Positions 17,767 through 27,499 of a DNA stretch of 64,000 nt are shown in pieces. Made by a program: the position numbers and the translations under genes. Source of the stretch: Acidobacteriota bacterium. GTDB taxonomy: Bacteria; Acidobacteriota; Terriglobia; Bryobacterales; Bryobacteraceae. Location of the stretch: contig JANXRE010000024.1 in the NCBI GenBank assembly GCA_025353165.1, forward strand, positions 24,113 through 88,112, read 5' to 3'. The notes beneath the pieces were generated by a model. The model searched no databases and was not told the origin of the DNA. It worked only from the letters and a program-made list of their open reading frames with translations. Position 1 is the first letter of the stretch. Each line of letters starts with the position of its first letter.

Positions 17767-19356
17767 CTATTTCGTTGCGGGCTTCGCCGCCTCAGTCTCT
17801 GGCTTCGGAGGAGGCGGCATCTGCTCCTTCGAGAATCTCGCGAGAGGCTGCTCGCGATTCGCGACATGCCAGACCGCGGCCGCGATCACCGTCGATGCTT
17901 TCATTGCATCGTCCGGAACAATGCGCTCGTAGGTATCCAGGTTGGTGTGCCAGGTATGCGAGCCGTATTCGATGGGGTCCTGCGACATGCCGATGCCTGT
18001 CAGTCCCGCGTTGCTGAACGAAGTGCTATCCGTCCCGCCGATGTTGCGGGATTTCGACTCCGCCGCCCCAACTATGCCGAGGTCCTCGAAGGGAGCCAGC
18101 GCGGTTCGCACGGCGGCCGCAGCCTCCGGCGGTCCGAACACGCTCGCGCCACGCACGCGCCCGGTGCCCGAATCGATATTGAAATACGCGACCAGGTTTG
18201 AGAATTCGGGTTTCGGTTCTTCGAACTTGCCGAAGTGCTCCTTGACGTACGCCTGCGAACCGAGCAGCCCCTGCTCCTCGCCGGACCACAGTGCGATGCG
18301 GATGGTCCGGCGCGGCTTGAGGCCGAGAGCCTGCATCGTCCGCACTGCTTCCATCATCATCGACACGCCGATGGCGTTGTCGGTTGCGCCCGTCGCCGCG
18401 TGCCAGGAGTCGAGATGGCCGCCCAGCATGACAATCTCGGAAGACTTGTCCGTGCCGGGAATCTCGGCGACCACGTTGTAACTGGTCTCGCCGGCGGGAT
18501 AGGTGTGGTTGACGATATCGAACTTCAACTGCACATCCTCGCCGTCGCCGAGCAACCGCTCAATCCGGCCGTAGTCTTCGTTGCGTAGAACCACGGTAGG
18601 CACAGCCTTCGCGATGTCATAAGATTTATTGGCGAACGCGCGGATTTGTCCGTGCTCGCGGCCCGCGTCGCGGATACGAAGCAGCGCGCCGTTCGCGGCC
18701 AGCCAGGGATCGATCATCTCGTCGATCTGATTCGCGGTGAGTTTTCCGGCCACGGGCTGCGGCCGCTGCGGGAAGTTGGGTGGCGAGGGATGGATCGGGT
18801 CGAAGCGCGAGCGCAGTTCGGAATCCTCGACGCGCTTGTTTTGCGGATTAAAAGCGACGCGAACCACCGCGGCTTTGCCAAGCAGGATCATCCTGCCCTG
18901 TACCTTTGCCCGGTTGGCGTCGAGCCACGCCGTCAGTTCTTCCTTCGTGGGAGTTTCAGGAGGAACCAACTCGACAGCCCGGCCCGTGACTGGTCCGTCG
19001 GTGGACGGCGTCCACGCCCAGACTTCGAAGGTCAGCGTATCCTGCACGGGCGTAATGAGGAAGCCCGAGGCGCGCTCATTCGACCATCCCGGGTGACCCC
19101 ACTTCCAGGGTTCGAGACGTACGTTCTTGAGCCCCCATTCCGTGAGTGTAGCCGCAGACCATTTGGCGGCCGCTTCATGCTGGGGAGATCCGGTCAGGCG
19201 CGGCCCGTAGCGGTCGGTCAGCATATGAAGCGTTCGCATCACGTGCGAGTGTTCGGCCGCCTCGCGGCGGATTCGCCAGTTCGTGTCTTGATCGACAGTC
19301 TCCTGCGCCGACAGCAACAACGGCAGGAAGGCGGCGAAGAGAAGGAGCTTTCTCAT
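17767..19356 (-). CDS. Secreted M28-family metallopeptidase
   Basis: 529 residues from the ATG at 19356, chosen because [18 protein letters not shown] is a clean signal peptide; the frame stays open further upstream without conserved sequence. A PA-like insert domain lies at about 120-290. The two-zinc M28 site is complete: [20 protein letters not shown] (His-Asp, then bridging Asp), [12 protein letters not shown] (catalytic Glu and ligand Glu), [12 protein letters not shown] (Asp) and [12 protein letters not shown] (His). The family contains aminopeptidases and glutamate carboxypeptidase-like enzymes that work in the periplasm or outside. The C-terminus is Pro/Ala/Lys-rich ([17 protein letters not shown]). 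Divergent from the MaoC-SDR gene with 54 bp between; unlikely to share its job. Confidence 0.9.
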   Translation of the reverse strand: MRKLLLFAAFLPLLLSAQETVDQDTNWRIRREAAEHSHVMRTLHMLTDRYGPRLTGSPQHEAAAKWSAATLTEWGLKNVRLEPWKWGHPGWSNERASGFLITPVQDTLTFEVWAWTPSTDGPVTGRAVELVPPETPTKEELTAWLDANRAKVQGRMILLGKAAVVRVAFNPQNKRVEDSELRSRFDPIHPSPPNFPQRPQPVAGKLTANQIDEMIDPWLAANGALLRIRDAGREHGQIRAFANKSYDIAKAVPTVVLRNEDYGRIERLLGDGEDVQLKFDIVNHTYPAGETSYNVVAEIPGTDKSSEIVMLGGHLDSWHAATGATDNAIGVSMMMEAVRTMQALGLKPRRTIRIALWSGEEQGLLGSQAYVKEHFGKFEEPKPEFSNLVAYFNIDSGTGRVRGASVFGPPEAAAAVRTALAPFEDLGIVGAAESKSRNIGGTDSTSFSNAGLTGIGMSQDPIEYGSHTWHTNLDTYERIVPDDAMKASTVIAAAVWHVANREQPLARFSKEQMPPPPKPETEAAKPATK

Positions 19357-19410
19357 GACTTCAATCAGCATATGCCCGCGCTGGGCCGCGCCGCGTGATA
19401 GAACTGTCAC

Positions 19411-20802
19411 TTGATCCTCGACGAACGCACCTTCACCGCCGCCGACCAGCATGCTTTCGCGGAACTCTCCGGGGATGCCAACCCCATGCATCTGGACCCC
19501 GTCGCCGCGCGCCGGACGGTCTTCGGAGCGCCGGTGGTTCACGGCGTGCATCTATCGCTCTGGGCTCTGGATAGCTGGTTTCGGACTGGCGCCAGTGGTC
19601 CGGCCGCACTGACGACAGTGTCGGCAGCTTTCAAGAAAGGCGTTCTGGTCGGGGCCGGCGTCCAAGCCGTAGTCGTCACCGGCGGCGACGAGTTCAACTT
19701 GAATGTCTGCCAGGGCGAGGCGTGCATGACGATCATCCAGGGCCGGCTTGGCGAGCCCGCCGGGTATTCGGAGAAACTGCCGGCACTGGAGGCGATGCCG
19801 TGCCGCGAACTCGACTTCGCAACCGCCGCGGAGGCTCATGGAATTCTCCCCATGGCCTGGCAGGCTGACGCTGCCGCCCGGCTGTTCCCAACCCTCAGCG
19901 CAGTATTGCCGGCGTACCAAGTGGCGGCTTTGCTGGCGACCACGCGGCTGGTCGGCATGCACTGTCCCGGTCTGCACTCGCTCTATTCGGAACTGGCCCT
20001 GCAATTCGATTCAGCGGCCGCGGGTCCGCCTGAGATGGCCTTCCGTGCAGATCGTTCCGATGCGCGCTTCAGGTTGCTCCGTCTAGCCGTCAGCGGGCCC
20101 GGATTCACCGGAAAGCTCGGAACCTTCCTGCGCCCACCGCCGCAACGGCAGGCCTCTTTTGCGGAGCTGGCCACGTCGGTTGAAAAAGGAGAGTTTGCGG
20201 GACAGAGAGCGGTTGTCGTCGGCGGTTCTCGCGGGCTCGGTGAAGTAACCGCGAAGCTATTGGCCGCCGGCGGCGCCCAGGTACAGGTGACTTATCATCG
20301 CGGGCGCGCGGATGCCGAAAGTGTCAGCGCTGAGATCAACGCGGCGGGTGGCCACTGTGGGGTCGCTGAATTTGACTCAAACCGGCCCTCCGCGATTCGC
20401 GCGGCCGCGGTTCCCACGCACCTCTACTATTTCGCCTCTCCGCGAATTACGGCCGATAAGTCCGAAGTCTTTTCGACCGAGCGCTTTGCTTTGTTCTGCG
20501 AATTCTTCGTGGATGGCTTTGCCAAGACGCTGCTCCGCTTTGCCCGGAGCGAGGAAGCCATCCATGTGTTCTATCCGTCGACTGTATTCCTCGATCATCC
20601 CGTTCCGAACATGGCCGAATATTGCGCCGCCAAGGCGGCGGGAGAAGAGATTTGCCGTCAACTGGAGCACCGGTTCCCTGCCTGGCGGATTCATGCCCCG
20701 CGGCTGCCGCGCATGCTGACCGATCAAACCACCGGAATCTTGCCAGTGAAGACGGAACCCGCGCACGTAGTGATTCTGCGCGAATTGCGCCGCATGGCCT
20801 GA
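19411..20802 (+). CDS. MaoC-like/hotdog dehydratase fused to short-chain dehydrogenase
   Basis: 463 residues from a TTG; an in-frame stop at 19399 excludes earlier starts. Residues 1-105 are a MaoC-type hotdog with the hydratase motif (FAELSGDANPMHLDPVAARR, then GAPVVHGVHLSLWAL). Residues about 120-245 look like a second, weaker hotdog (GLHSLYSELALQFD). Residues 262-463 are an SDR: Rossmann glycine motif VVVGGSRGLGE, then Ser in FYPSTVF and the catalytic YCAAK. The MaoC Asp/His and the SDR Tyr/Lys are all present, so both halves may be active. MaoC enzymes hydrate enoyl thioesters and SDRs reduce ketones, so the pair could do two successive acyl-thioester steps. It ends 22 bases before an O-antigen-ligase-like gene, placing it in a surface-glycan cluster. 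Confidence 0.8.
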   Translation: MILDERTFTAADQHAFAELSGDANPMHLDPVAARRTVFGAPVVHGVHLSLWALDSWFRTGASGPAALTTVSAAFKKGVLVGAGVQAVVVTGGDEFNLNVCQGEACMTIIQGRLGEPAGYSEKLPALEAMPCRELDFATAAEAHGILPMAWQADAAARLFPTLSAVLPAYQVAALLATTRLVGMHCPGLHSLYSELALQFDSAAAGPPEMAFRADRSDARFRLLRLAVSGPGFTGKLGTFLRPPPQRQASFAELATSVEKGEFAGQRAVVVGGSRGLGEVTAKLLAAGGAQVQVTYHRGRADAESVSAEINAAGGHCGVAEFDSNRPSAIRAAAVPTHLYYFASPRITADKSEVFSTERFALFCEFFVDGFAKTLLRFARSEEAIHVFYPSTVFLDHPVPNMAEYCAAKAAGEEICRQLEHRFPAWRIHAPRLPRMLTDQTTGILPVKTEPAHVVILRELRRMA

Positions 20803-20824
20803 TGTATACTCAAGATGCACTACC

Positions 20825-22216
20825 GTGCGTCAACTTCCGTTTACTCCTCAGGTTCAACTGACCTCCGCTCCGCTACTGAACACCGCGGCTGCCGGACCGC
20901 CCAAGCAGATTAAACGCTTTACGGAGGTTTCCAACCCGATCCGGAAAATAGGTTTTTATGCGTCGCTGGGCTTCATGTTTTTTCGGTTCAGCGAGGCGCA
21001 CCAACTTTTGAATATGGTGCTCGGCATTAACACCTTCCCCCTGTATATATTTGGAATTCCAGCGATTATCGGTTTGATTCTCTCGGGCGGCGTGCGCCGG
21101 GCGTTCAGCATGAAGTGCGGATGGTACTGGCTGGGGTATCTGGTGTGGCTGGTGATGTGCATTCCGTTCAGCTTTTGGCCGGGTGGGTCCTTTGGGGTCG
21201 TGCTCTCGTACGTACGGACTCAATGGCTCACGTTCTTCCTGATCGCCGGACTGGTGATGACATGGCGGGAATGCTGGATATTGATTAACATGCTCGCGGT
21301 GGCCGGGGTGGTCGCGGTTGGCACGGGCAAGTTCTTTGTGACCACGTCCGCTAACTCGCGCATTGAACTCACGGCCGGCACGTACGCGAACGCTAACGAT
21401 TATGCGGCCCTGCTCATCCTGATGGTTCCCTTCCTTGCCCTGGTGATGTTCACGCCCAGGCGAAACGTGCTGTGGCGGGCGGGCGCACTCTTCACATTAT
21501 TGTATGGCGGCTATCTGATCCTGGCTACCGGTTCGCGGGGAGGGCTGGTTGGGGTTATCGCAGCCGGGCTGTTTGTCCTGGTCAAACTGTCGATGCGCGC
21601 GCGGATTATGGCCCTCGCGGGATTCACGGTGGGGGGGCTGTTTCTGGTGAGCGTGACGTCGGACACGATAGTGACTCGCCTGACAACGGTGTTTTCCAAC
21701 GCGGACGGCGGCGCCAGCGAGTCGGCGCAGATACGCAGCCAGTTGTTCAGATTCGCCGTCATGGACACCATCACGCATCCGGTTTTCGGCGTTGGGCCGG
21801 GCCAGTTCGGAGACTTCACGGGTTCGCAGACGCGGCATACGGAAGGCGGCAACCCCGGTTTGTGGTTCCAAACCCACAACACCTACCTCCAGGTTTCCGC
21901 CGAATGCGGCTTACCTGCCTTTTTCTTCTTCGCGGCTGCCCTGTTATCGACTCTTCGATTGCTGTCCAGGATCTATGCGGGGACGAAACGCCGCGTAGGA
22001 GAGTCGGAAGAGCTCAAGAAGCTGAATTTGTCCGCTCTTTGTATGCTGGCTTCGTTCATCGGCTTCGGCAGCGCCGTGTTCTTCCTGTCCTTCGCGTATC
22101 ATTTCCACCTCCCGGCAATGACCGGCATCGCCATGGTGATGGCGCAGGTTGCCGAGCACGAATTCGGTATCCCGGTGCTCCGTGCGGGGCGCGTCCCGGC
22201 CGCGCGGCCGCGGTAA
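20825..22216 (+). CDS. O-antigen ligase/polymerase-like (Wzy_C) membrane protein
   Basis: 463 residues from a GTG. About 11-12 hydrophobic segments are seen, with the family signature TGSRGGLVGVIAAG in the middle and a large loop (about 290-365) containing HPVFGVGPGQFGD and FQTHNTYLQVSAECGL, which fits the Wzy_C/WaaL periplasmic loop with its conserved His. These enzymes polymerise or ligate undecaprenyl-linked glycans at the periplasmic face of the inner membrane. The unusual cytoplasmic start (about 45 residues, Pro- and Lys-rich) precedes the first membrane segment. The stop overlaps the next start (TAATG), so it is coupled to the flippase. Whether it is ligase or polymerase cannot be told from sequence. 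Confidence 0.85.
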   Translation: MRQLPFTPQVQLTSAPLLNTAAAGPPKQIKRFTEVSNPIRKIGFYASLGFMFFRFSEAHQLLNMVLGINTFPLYIFGIPAIIGLILSGGVRRAFSMKCGWYWLGYLVWLVMCIPFSFWPGGSFGVVLSYVRTQWLTFFLIAGLVMTWRECWILINMLAVAGVVAVGTGKFFVTTSANSRIELTAGTYANANDYAALLILMVPFLALVMFTPRRNVLWRAGALFTLLYGGYLILATGSRGGLVGVIAAGLFVLVKLSMRARIMALAGFTVGGLFLVSVTSDTIVTRLTTVFSNADGGASESAQIRSQLFRFAVMDTITHPVFGVGPGQFGDFTGSQTRHTEGGNPGLWFQTHNTYLQVSAECGLPAFFFFAAALLSTLRLLSRIYAGTKRRVGESEELKKLNLSALCMLASFIGFGSAVFFLSFAYHFHLPAMTGIAMVMAQVAEHEFGIPVLRAGRVPAARPR

Positions 22217-23736
22217 TGGAAGCGAACGCGGCGGCTCCTGAAACCTTGACTCGCAAGGCCCTGGTGGGGACCAGTTGGTCGGCGCTCTCGAACATTATCC
22301 GGCAGGCGTTTTCGTTCGGATCGGTTGCGGTGCTGGCCCGCCTGCTTGGCCCGTCGGTATACGGCTTGATGGGAATGGCGACGCTCGTCCTCTCCTTCCT
22401 CGCCAATTTCCGCGATCTTGGAACGGCGACGGCGATCATCCAGCGCCCCCAGGTTTCGAAGCGGCTGCTTTCGAGTCTCTTCTGGGTGAATTGCGGCCTG
22501 GGAGTGGTGCTTGCCGGTGCCGGGTTCTTCGCCGCCGTTCCGGCGGCCGCGTTCTTCCACGAACCGAAACTGGTTCCGCTGCTGCGGTGGATCTCGCTCT
22601 CTTTCTGCGTCACGACCATCGGAGCGGTCCCCAATTCAGTGCTCGTGCGCAAGATGGCGTTCGACAAGATCGCGATCGCCGACTGCGTGTCGGTGTTGAT
22701 CGGCTACTCCCTGTCGATACCTTGCGCATTCGCGGGCCTTGGCGTTTGGAGCCTGGTGGCTGGCAGCCTCGCTACCTTCACGTGTGCGACCGTTCTCTAC
22801 ATGGCGTTGTGCGGTTGGCGTCCGTCGTTGGAATTCGATCCTGCCGAGATCCGGTCGGTGACCGGGTTCAGCCTGAATCTGGCGGGCTTTGGAATGGTCA
22901 ACTACTTCGCTCGGAACGCGGATAATGTGGTGGTCGGCCGGGCGCTCGGGTCCGTGCAACTCGGGTATTACCAGATGGCCTATACCCTGTTTCTGCTTCC
23001 GATTCAGAACATCAGTTCCCTCATCGGTCAGGTTTTGAACCCAGCTTTTTCCCGGATCCAGAACGAGGATGCGCGTTTCCGATCCGCCTACATCCGAGGC
23101 AGCATGTTGATCGCGCTGATCTCATTCCCGGTGATGGCCGGCCTGGGCGTGGTGGCGGACCCGTTCATTCGAACGCTGCTGGGCGCGAAGTGGATTCCGG
23201 TGATCCCCGTTCTTCAGATCCTCGTCCCAGTCGGGATTTTCCAGTCGGTTCATGGGACGGTCGGGCAAATCTTCATCGGCAAGGGGCGGACGGACTGGAT
23301 GTTCCGTTTGGGACTGTACGCGTCGGTGATGTACGTCGCCTCCTTTCTGGTGGGCGTCCGATGGGGTATGCGTGGCGTCGCGTCGGCGTATGCCATTGCT
23401 TACTTCGTTTTCGTCCTTTATCCCGGGTTGCGATTTCCCTTCAAACTGATCGGCCTGACGGTTGGCGAGTTCATGCGTCACCTCTTGCCGCAGATCGCGA
23501 TCACGTTGGGCATGGCTGCCGTCTGCGCCGGTTGGTTGATGGCTCTTTCATCGCTGGGCGTATCGAATGTCTTGGCACGTCTCCTGTCGACCGTCTTGAT
23601 CGGCGCCGCCGTTTACGTCGCTGCGATGCTAATCATTCGGCCCGCGGTTATCGGCCATCTCGAGGAAGTTATCGAGACCATGCGGACTCCGCTCGGCGGG
23701 ACGATCCTGCGGATGATTCGAATCGGCCGCGGTTAA
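22216..23736 (+). CDS. MOP-superfamily polysaccharide flippase (Wzx-like)
   Basis: 506 residues from the ATG at 22216, which shares a base with the upstream stop (TAATG). A longer frame from 21472 only reflects open reading through the upstream gene. About 12-14 membrane segments are visible. Family motifs: TSWSALSNIIRQAFSFGSVA at the start, RLLGPSVYGLMGMATLV, and NFRDLGTATAIIQRP, typical of the WzxC/polysaccharide_synt_3 branch of the MOP superfamily. The role is to flip lipid-linked oligosaccharides across the inner membrane. With the ligase/polymerase-like protein upstream it forms a minimal export-and-polymerise pair; no glycosyltransferase is adjacent on this strand. Its TAA shares TTAA with the stop of the convergent ADOP permease. 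Confidence 0.88.
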   Translation: MEANAAAPETLTRKALVGTSWSALSNIIRQAFSFGSVAVLARLLGPSVYGLMGMATLVLSFLANFRDLGTATAIIQRPQVSKRLLSSLFWVNCGLGVVLAGAGFFAAVPAAAFFHEPKLVPLLRWISLSFCVTTIGAVPNSVLVRKMAFDKIAIADCVSVLIGYSLSIPCAFAGLGVWSLVAGSLATFTCATVLYMALCGWRPSLEFDPAEIRSVTGFSLNLAGFGMVNYFARNADNVVVGRALGSVQLGYYQMAYTLFLLPIQNISSLIGQVLNPAFSRIQNEDARFRSAYIRGSMLIALISFPVMAGLGVVADPFIRTLLGAKWIPVIPVLQILVPVGIFQSVHGTVGQIFIGKGRTDWMFRLGLYASVMYVASFLVGVRWGMRGVASAYAIAYFVFVLYPGLRFPFKLIGLTVGEFMRHLLPQIAITLGMAAVCAGWLMALSSLGVSNVLARLLSTVLIGAAVYVAAMLIIRPAVIGHLEEVIETMRTPLGGTILRMIRIGRG

Positions 23737-26144
23737 TCCTGCCGGAGCGCGACAGCCGGGTCGATGCGGGCGGCGCGCCATGCGGGGATGGCCGCGGCCG
23801 CGATTGTGATCAGCGCGATCGCACAGGCCGCGATGGCATATCCGAACGCGTCGGTCGCTTGCACGCCGAACAGCATGCTCTCGATCAAGTGCGAACCGGC
23901 CGCCGCCAGCGCGATTCCGCCTGCCAGGCCGGTTGCGGCGAGTGTTCCCGCGCGAGCGAGGACCAGCGCAACCACGCGCGAGGGCGCAGAGCCGAGTGCC
24001 ATGCGCAGCCCCAGTTCCGCCGTCCGCTGCGTCACCAGATACGCCATCACGCCGTACACTCCGGCCATCGCCAGCAGCAGCGCAACCCCGGCGAACACGG
24101 CGACGAGGAACGTGCGGAAACGCGGCGTGGCGATGGAGTCCGAGATCATGGCGCTCAGGGTGGTGGTCTTGAGGGCGATTTCCGGATTCAGCGACCGGAT
24201 CTTCCGTTCCACTGCGTTCGTCATGGCCTCTGGCGCAGACGTGGTGCGCACCGCGATTTGCAGCTCGTTGGCCATGATCGGATGCTGTTGGAAGGGCATA
24301 TATAGTTCCGGTCCCGGCGCCTGGCCCGGACCGTCCGATCGCACTTCGCCGACGACTCCGACAATCGTCATCCATTTGTCGGAATCCAGCCCGCAGATGA
24401 TCTTGTGGCCGATGGGATCTTGATTGGGGAAACTCTTCTTCGCCAGCGAATCGCTCACGATCGCGACGAACGGCTGGTCATACTGATCGGCTACGGTGAA
24501 ATCGCGGCCTCGCAGCAGCGGGATGCCCATCGTGTCAAAGTACCGCGGGCTCGCCAGGCGGAAGCCCGCCTCGCGCTGCACGTTCAAGCCGTCGATTCCG
24601 TAATATCCGTTCGAGCCGTAGCGGCCGGCCGGAAGACCCATTGCGGCGGAGGCGGATTTCACTCCGGGGAGATGCTCGATCTCGCCCAGCGCCTGTTCGA
24701 AAAATCGAGTGCTGGCCAGCATCTTCGGCATCGTGTTGGCCGGCGAATGCGCGTAAGTCACGAGAATGTTTTCCGTGCGGAAGCCGAGCGGCGCCGCGTT
24801 GAGTTCGACGAAGCTGCGGACCAGCAGTCCCGCTCCGACGGCGAGCGCGAACGATAGGGCGATCTCGCAAGCGACCAGCGTATTCCGCAAGCGCGCGGAG
24901 CGGCCGCCTACCACGCCGCGCCCGGACGACGCCCGCAATCCGTCCTGCACGTCGTTTCGCAGTGCCTGCGAGGCCGGCGCGAGGCCGAAGAGAACGCTCG
25001 ACAACACCGACACCGCGATGCCAAAAGCGAGCACCGTCCAATCGACGCGCACATCCCCCATGCGCGGGAGATTCTCGGGCGCAAGCCATTGAACCGCGCG
25101 CACTCCGCCGTATGCCGCCGCGATTCCCGCGATGCCGCCGGCCAGGCCAAGGGCGAGGCTCTCCATCAACATCTGCGCGACAATTCGCGCGCCGCCCGCT
25201 CCGAGCGCGGCGCGAACGGCGAACTCGCGAGTCCGGGTTGCCGCCCGCGCGAGCAACAAGTGGGCGACATTCGCGCAGGAGATCAGGAGCACCAACAGAA
25301 CCGCCGCCATCAGCAGCACGACGGTGGAACGAACCTTCCGCACGACGTTGTCGCGGACGGGAATCGCCGCAAATAGCTTGGCCTTGTTTTCCGCGGGGTA
25401 AGCCTTCGCCAATTGCACGCCCAGCGTTTCGAGCCGTGTGGTTGCTTGGGCGGGAGTCACTCCGGCTATCAAGCGCGCGACCGCTTGATAGTTGAATGCC
25501 GTCCGGTTACGGTTGTCGGGCATCTGCGGCGAGGCGGCCCAGATCTCGGCTTTCGCGGGGAAAGCGAAGCCCTCGGGCATCACGCCGACCACTTCGTACG
25601 GATGGGTGTCGATGTGAACGATCTGGCCGATCGCTTTGTCGACGCCGCTTAGTGCGCGGCGCGCAAAGGAGGGGCTGACCACTACGGACCTCTCCGCCTC
25701 CGCCGCGGTGAACATGCGGCCGGCCAGCGGCGCGGCCTCAAAAACGCGGAAGAAGTCCGGCGAGACCCAATAGGAATCGGCCCACTCGGCCCGGTCGCGG
25801 AGTTGCACGCCGACTTCGCCGCCGTGGAAGCGCCCCACGGCGTCGAAAATGTCGTGGGCTTGCACGAGGTCGATGTAATCGCCGCCGCTGACCCGGATGG
25901 TCACCCGGCCGGTGTCGGTCCAACGAGTGTTGATGGCGACCACCCGCTGCGGGTCGGCAAACGGGACCGGGGCGAGCAGAACGGCGTGAAAGACGCTGAA
26001 CATGGCGGTGCTCGCGCCGATGCCGAGCGCCAGAGTGAGTATGGCGAATGCGGTAAACCCAGGTTCGCGCCCCAGCGCGCGAAACGATTGACGGAGTTGT
26101 ACCCAGATCATCTTGATCACAATTCTACTGAGGTTCGCGTTCAC
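23733..26144 (-). CDS. ADOP-type (acidobacterial duplicated orphan permease) ABC permease
   Basis: 803 residues. The start GTG at 26144 overlaps the upstream stop (GTGA); an internal ATG 11 codons in (MIWVQLRQSFRALGREPGFT) is also plausible. The order is: short cytoplasmic helix; TM1 (AILTLALGIGASTAMFSVF); MacB-like periplasmic domain (about 60-255); three TMs with FtsX motifs (RTREFAVRAALGAGGARIVA); TM, second periplasmic domain (about 430-670); and a last TM trio (TQRTAELGLRMALGSAPSRV). This is the duplicated FtsX architecture of the ADOP family, normally found without its own ATPase. Function of ADOPs is unknown; MacB relatives transmit force to periplasmic partners. Here, unlike a true orphan, an ATPase gene sits at the head of the same operon. 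Confidence 0.88.
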   Translation of the reverse strand: MNANLSRIVIKMIWVQLRQSFRALGREPGFTAFAILTLALGIGASTAMFSVFHAVLLAPVPFADPQRVVAINTRWTDTGRVTIRVSGGDYIDLVQAHDIFDAVGRFHGGEVGVQLRDRAEWADSYWVSPDFFRVFEAAPLAGRMFTAAEAERSVVVSPSFARRALSGVDKAIGQIVHIDTHPYEVVGVMPEGFAFPAKAEIWAASPQMPDNRNRTAFNYQAVARLIAGVTPAQATTRLETLGVQLAKAYPAENKAKLFAAIPVRDNVVRKVRSTVVLLMAAVLLVLLISCANVAHLLLARAATRTREFAVRAALGAGGARIVAQMLMESLALGLAGGIAGIAAAYGGVRAVQWLAPENLPRMGDVRVDWTVLAFGIAVSVLSSVLFGLAPASQALRNDVQDGLRASSGRGVVGGRSARLRNTLVACEIALSFALAVGAGLLVRSFVELNAAPLGFRTENILVTYAHSPANTMPKMLASTRFFEQALGEIEHLPGVKSASAAMGLPAGRYGSNGYYGIDGLNVQREAGFRLASPRYFDTMGIPLLRGRDFTVADQYDQPFVAIVSDSLAKKSFPNQDPIGHKIICGLDSDKWMTIVGVVGEVRSDGPGQAPGPELYMPFQQHPIMANELQIAVRTTSAPEAMTNAVERKIRSLNPEIALKTTTLSAMISDSIATPRFRTFLVAVFAGVALLLAMAGVYGVMAYLVTQRTAELGLRMALGSAPSRVVALVLARAGTLAATGLAGGIALAAAGSHLIESMLFGVQATDAFGYAIAACAIALITIAAAAIPAWRAARIDPAVALRQD

Positions 26145-27499
26145 CGCGTCGCGACAACGGCCTCGCTGATCGCTCCCTTGTAGATTACATGCAGGTGCTG
26201 GCTCTCGATGAACGAGCGTTGCTCCGGTTCATACAGTACATACACGGGCCGGTCCAGCGGAGGTACGTGCAAATCCTCGAAATGTGGCAATGCGCCGCCG
26301 AACGATTGGCTGTAAAAGTTCACGCACGCGGTGTATTTCCAATCTACGTACGCATTGTTTATCGGTTGGCGGCGGGCCAGGTTGTTCAGGACGAAATAGA
26401 TTGCCCTGGTGTCGGCGTCGTATCTCCATTCCTTGAACCAGGAAAGGCGGAGGCATCCCGCGAAGTAGATGGCCGCAAATACGAACCATGCCACCGTCGC
26501 CGCGCTTCTGCGGGGGACGGTTGCCGCGAGAAGCACCAAGAGCAGCGGCACGAAGAACAGGCCTGTGCGGTCCAGCGGCAGCGGCAGACCAAACAGCCTA
26601 AAAGCGAGCCAGTGGATGGCGAACGTGGCCAGAAACACGGCGAAGAGCAGGGGCGGCAGCACGGCCTTGCGAAGTGCCGCGAGAACGAGTTGGACGGCGA
26701 GCAGAATCGAAAACAGAATCGGGAGCGCCTGCCCAATTTGCTTGAATACACTCAGGTGCGGATTGGGTGTAACCAGACAGGAGCGGATGAACTCCGTCAA
26801 CATCTGCGAGACGGACGCCGCGCCGTAGTACAGGTGGCCTTTCTGCCAGTGCAGGAGCGTTTCACCGCAAATGCAAAGCGTCACCACTATGCCTGGAAGG
26901 AGGGCGGCGGCGAGCAGTCGCTTGCGCGGCCAGCAGCACCAGATCAGGGCGAGAATCGCGACCGCATCGGCGAAGGCGAACGAGAAGTTCGCGCAGAACG
27001 ACAACCCGGCGCAAATGGAGGCGATTGCGATCGTTCTCAGTGTAGCCTCGCGTTTCAAGCAGACCCTTATCACGATAGCGAGAACCGCGGTGAAAAACGC
27101 CAGAGCCAAACTATAGCCGCGAGAAGCAACCAGGTAATCCTGGACGAACGGATTGCAGGTCAGGCAGATGAATAGCGATAGCTGGAACAGCGGACCCGGC
27201 GCAAGCAGCCGTGAAAGCCGAAGGCACACGCCGATATAGATAGCCGCCCCGAGCAGCGCCGGGATCCGAACCGTCAGATGCGAAAGGCCGAATACCGACG
27301 TGACCAGCCGGACCAGCGCCGTGTGGAGCACGTGATTACTGGAACTGGGAGTCCACTGCGCCGGCCATGCGGGCGCGGCGAACGTCAGGTAGGAGAAAGC
27401 TTCGTCGAACGTGATGGATTGGACGCAGGCCCGCGCGATCACCCAGAGCATCGCGAAGGCCGCCGCGATCAGCAAAGGCGAGTCGCGCTTGAGGTTCAT
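26141..27499 (-). CDS. Membrane glycosyltransferase (GT39/ArnT-like, GT-C fold)
   Basis: 452 residues from the ATG at 27499, which overlaps the upstream permease stop as ATGA; the frame runs on to 27799 without coding character. About 10-11 membrane segments. Near the N-terminus, after TM1, is the first-loop sequence QSITFDEAFSYLTFAAPAWP, whose DE pair fits the catalytic acidic motif of GT-C enzymes; SSNHVLHTALVRL follows. The C-terminal about 90 residues are soluble (WFKEWRYDADTRAIYFVLNN; PPLDRPVYVLYEPEQRSFIE). Such enzymes transfer sugars from polyprenyl phosphates to lipid or protein acceptors on the periplasmic side. Insertion between two ABC permease genes with 4-base overlaps on both sides is unusual. 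The acceptor is unknown; a lipoprotein or glycolipid handled by the permeases is an inference. Confidence 0.75.
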   Translation of the reverse strand: MNLKRDSPLLIAAAFAMLWVIARACVQSITFDEAFSYLTFAAPAWPAQWTPSSSNHVLHTALVRLVTSVFGLSHLTVRIPALLGAAIYIGVCLRLSRLLAPGPLFQLSLFICLTCNPFVQDYLVASRGYSLALAFFTAVLAIVIRVCLKREATLRTIAIASICAGLSFCANFSFAFADAVAILALIWCCWPRKRLLAAALLPGIVVTLCICGETLLHWQKGHLYYGAASVSQMLTEFIRSCLVTPNPHLSVFKQIGQALPILFSILLAVQLVLAALRKAVLPPLLFAVFLATFAIHWLAFRLFGLPLPLDRTGLFFVPLLLVLLAATVPRRSAATVAWFVFAAIYFAGCLRLSWFKEWRYDADTRAIYFVLNNLARRQPINNAYVDWKYTACVNFYSQSFGGALPHFEDLHVPPLDRPVYVLYEPEQRSFIESQHLHVIYKGAISEAVVATR

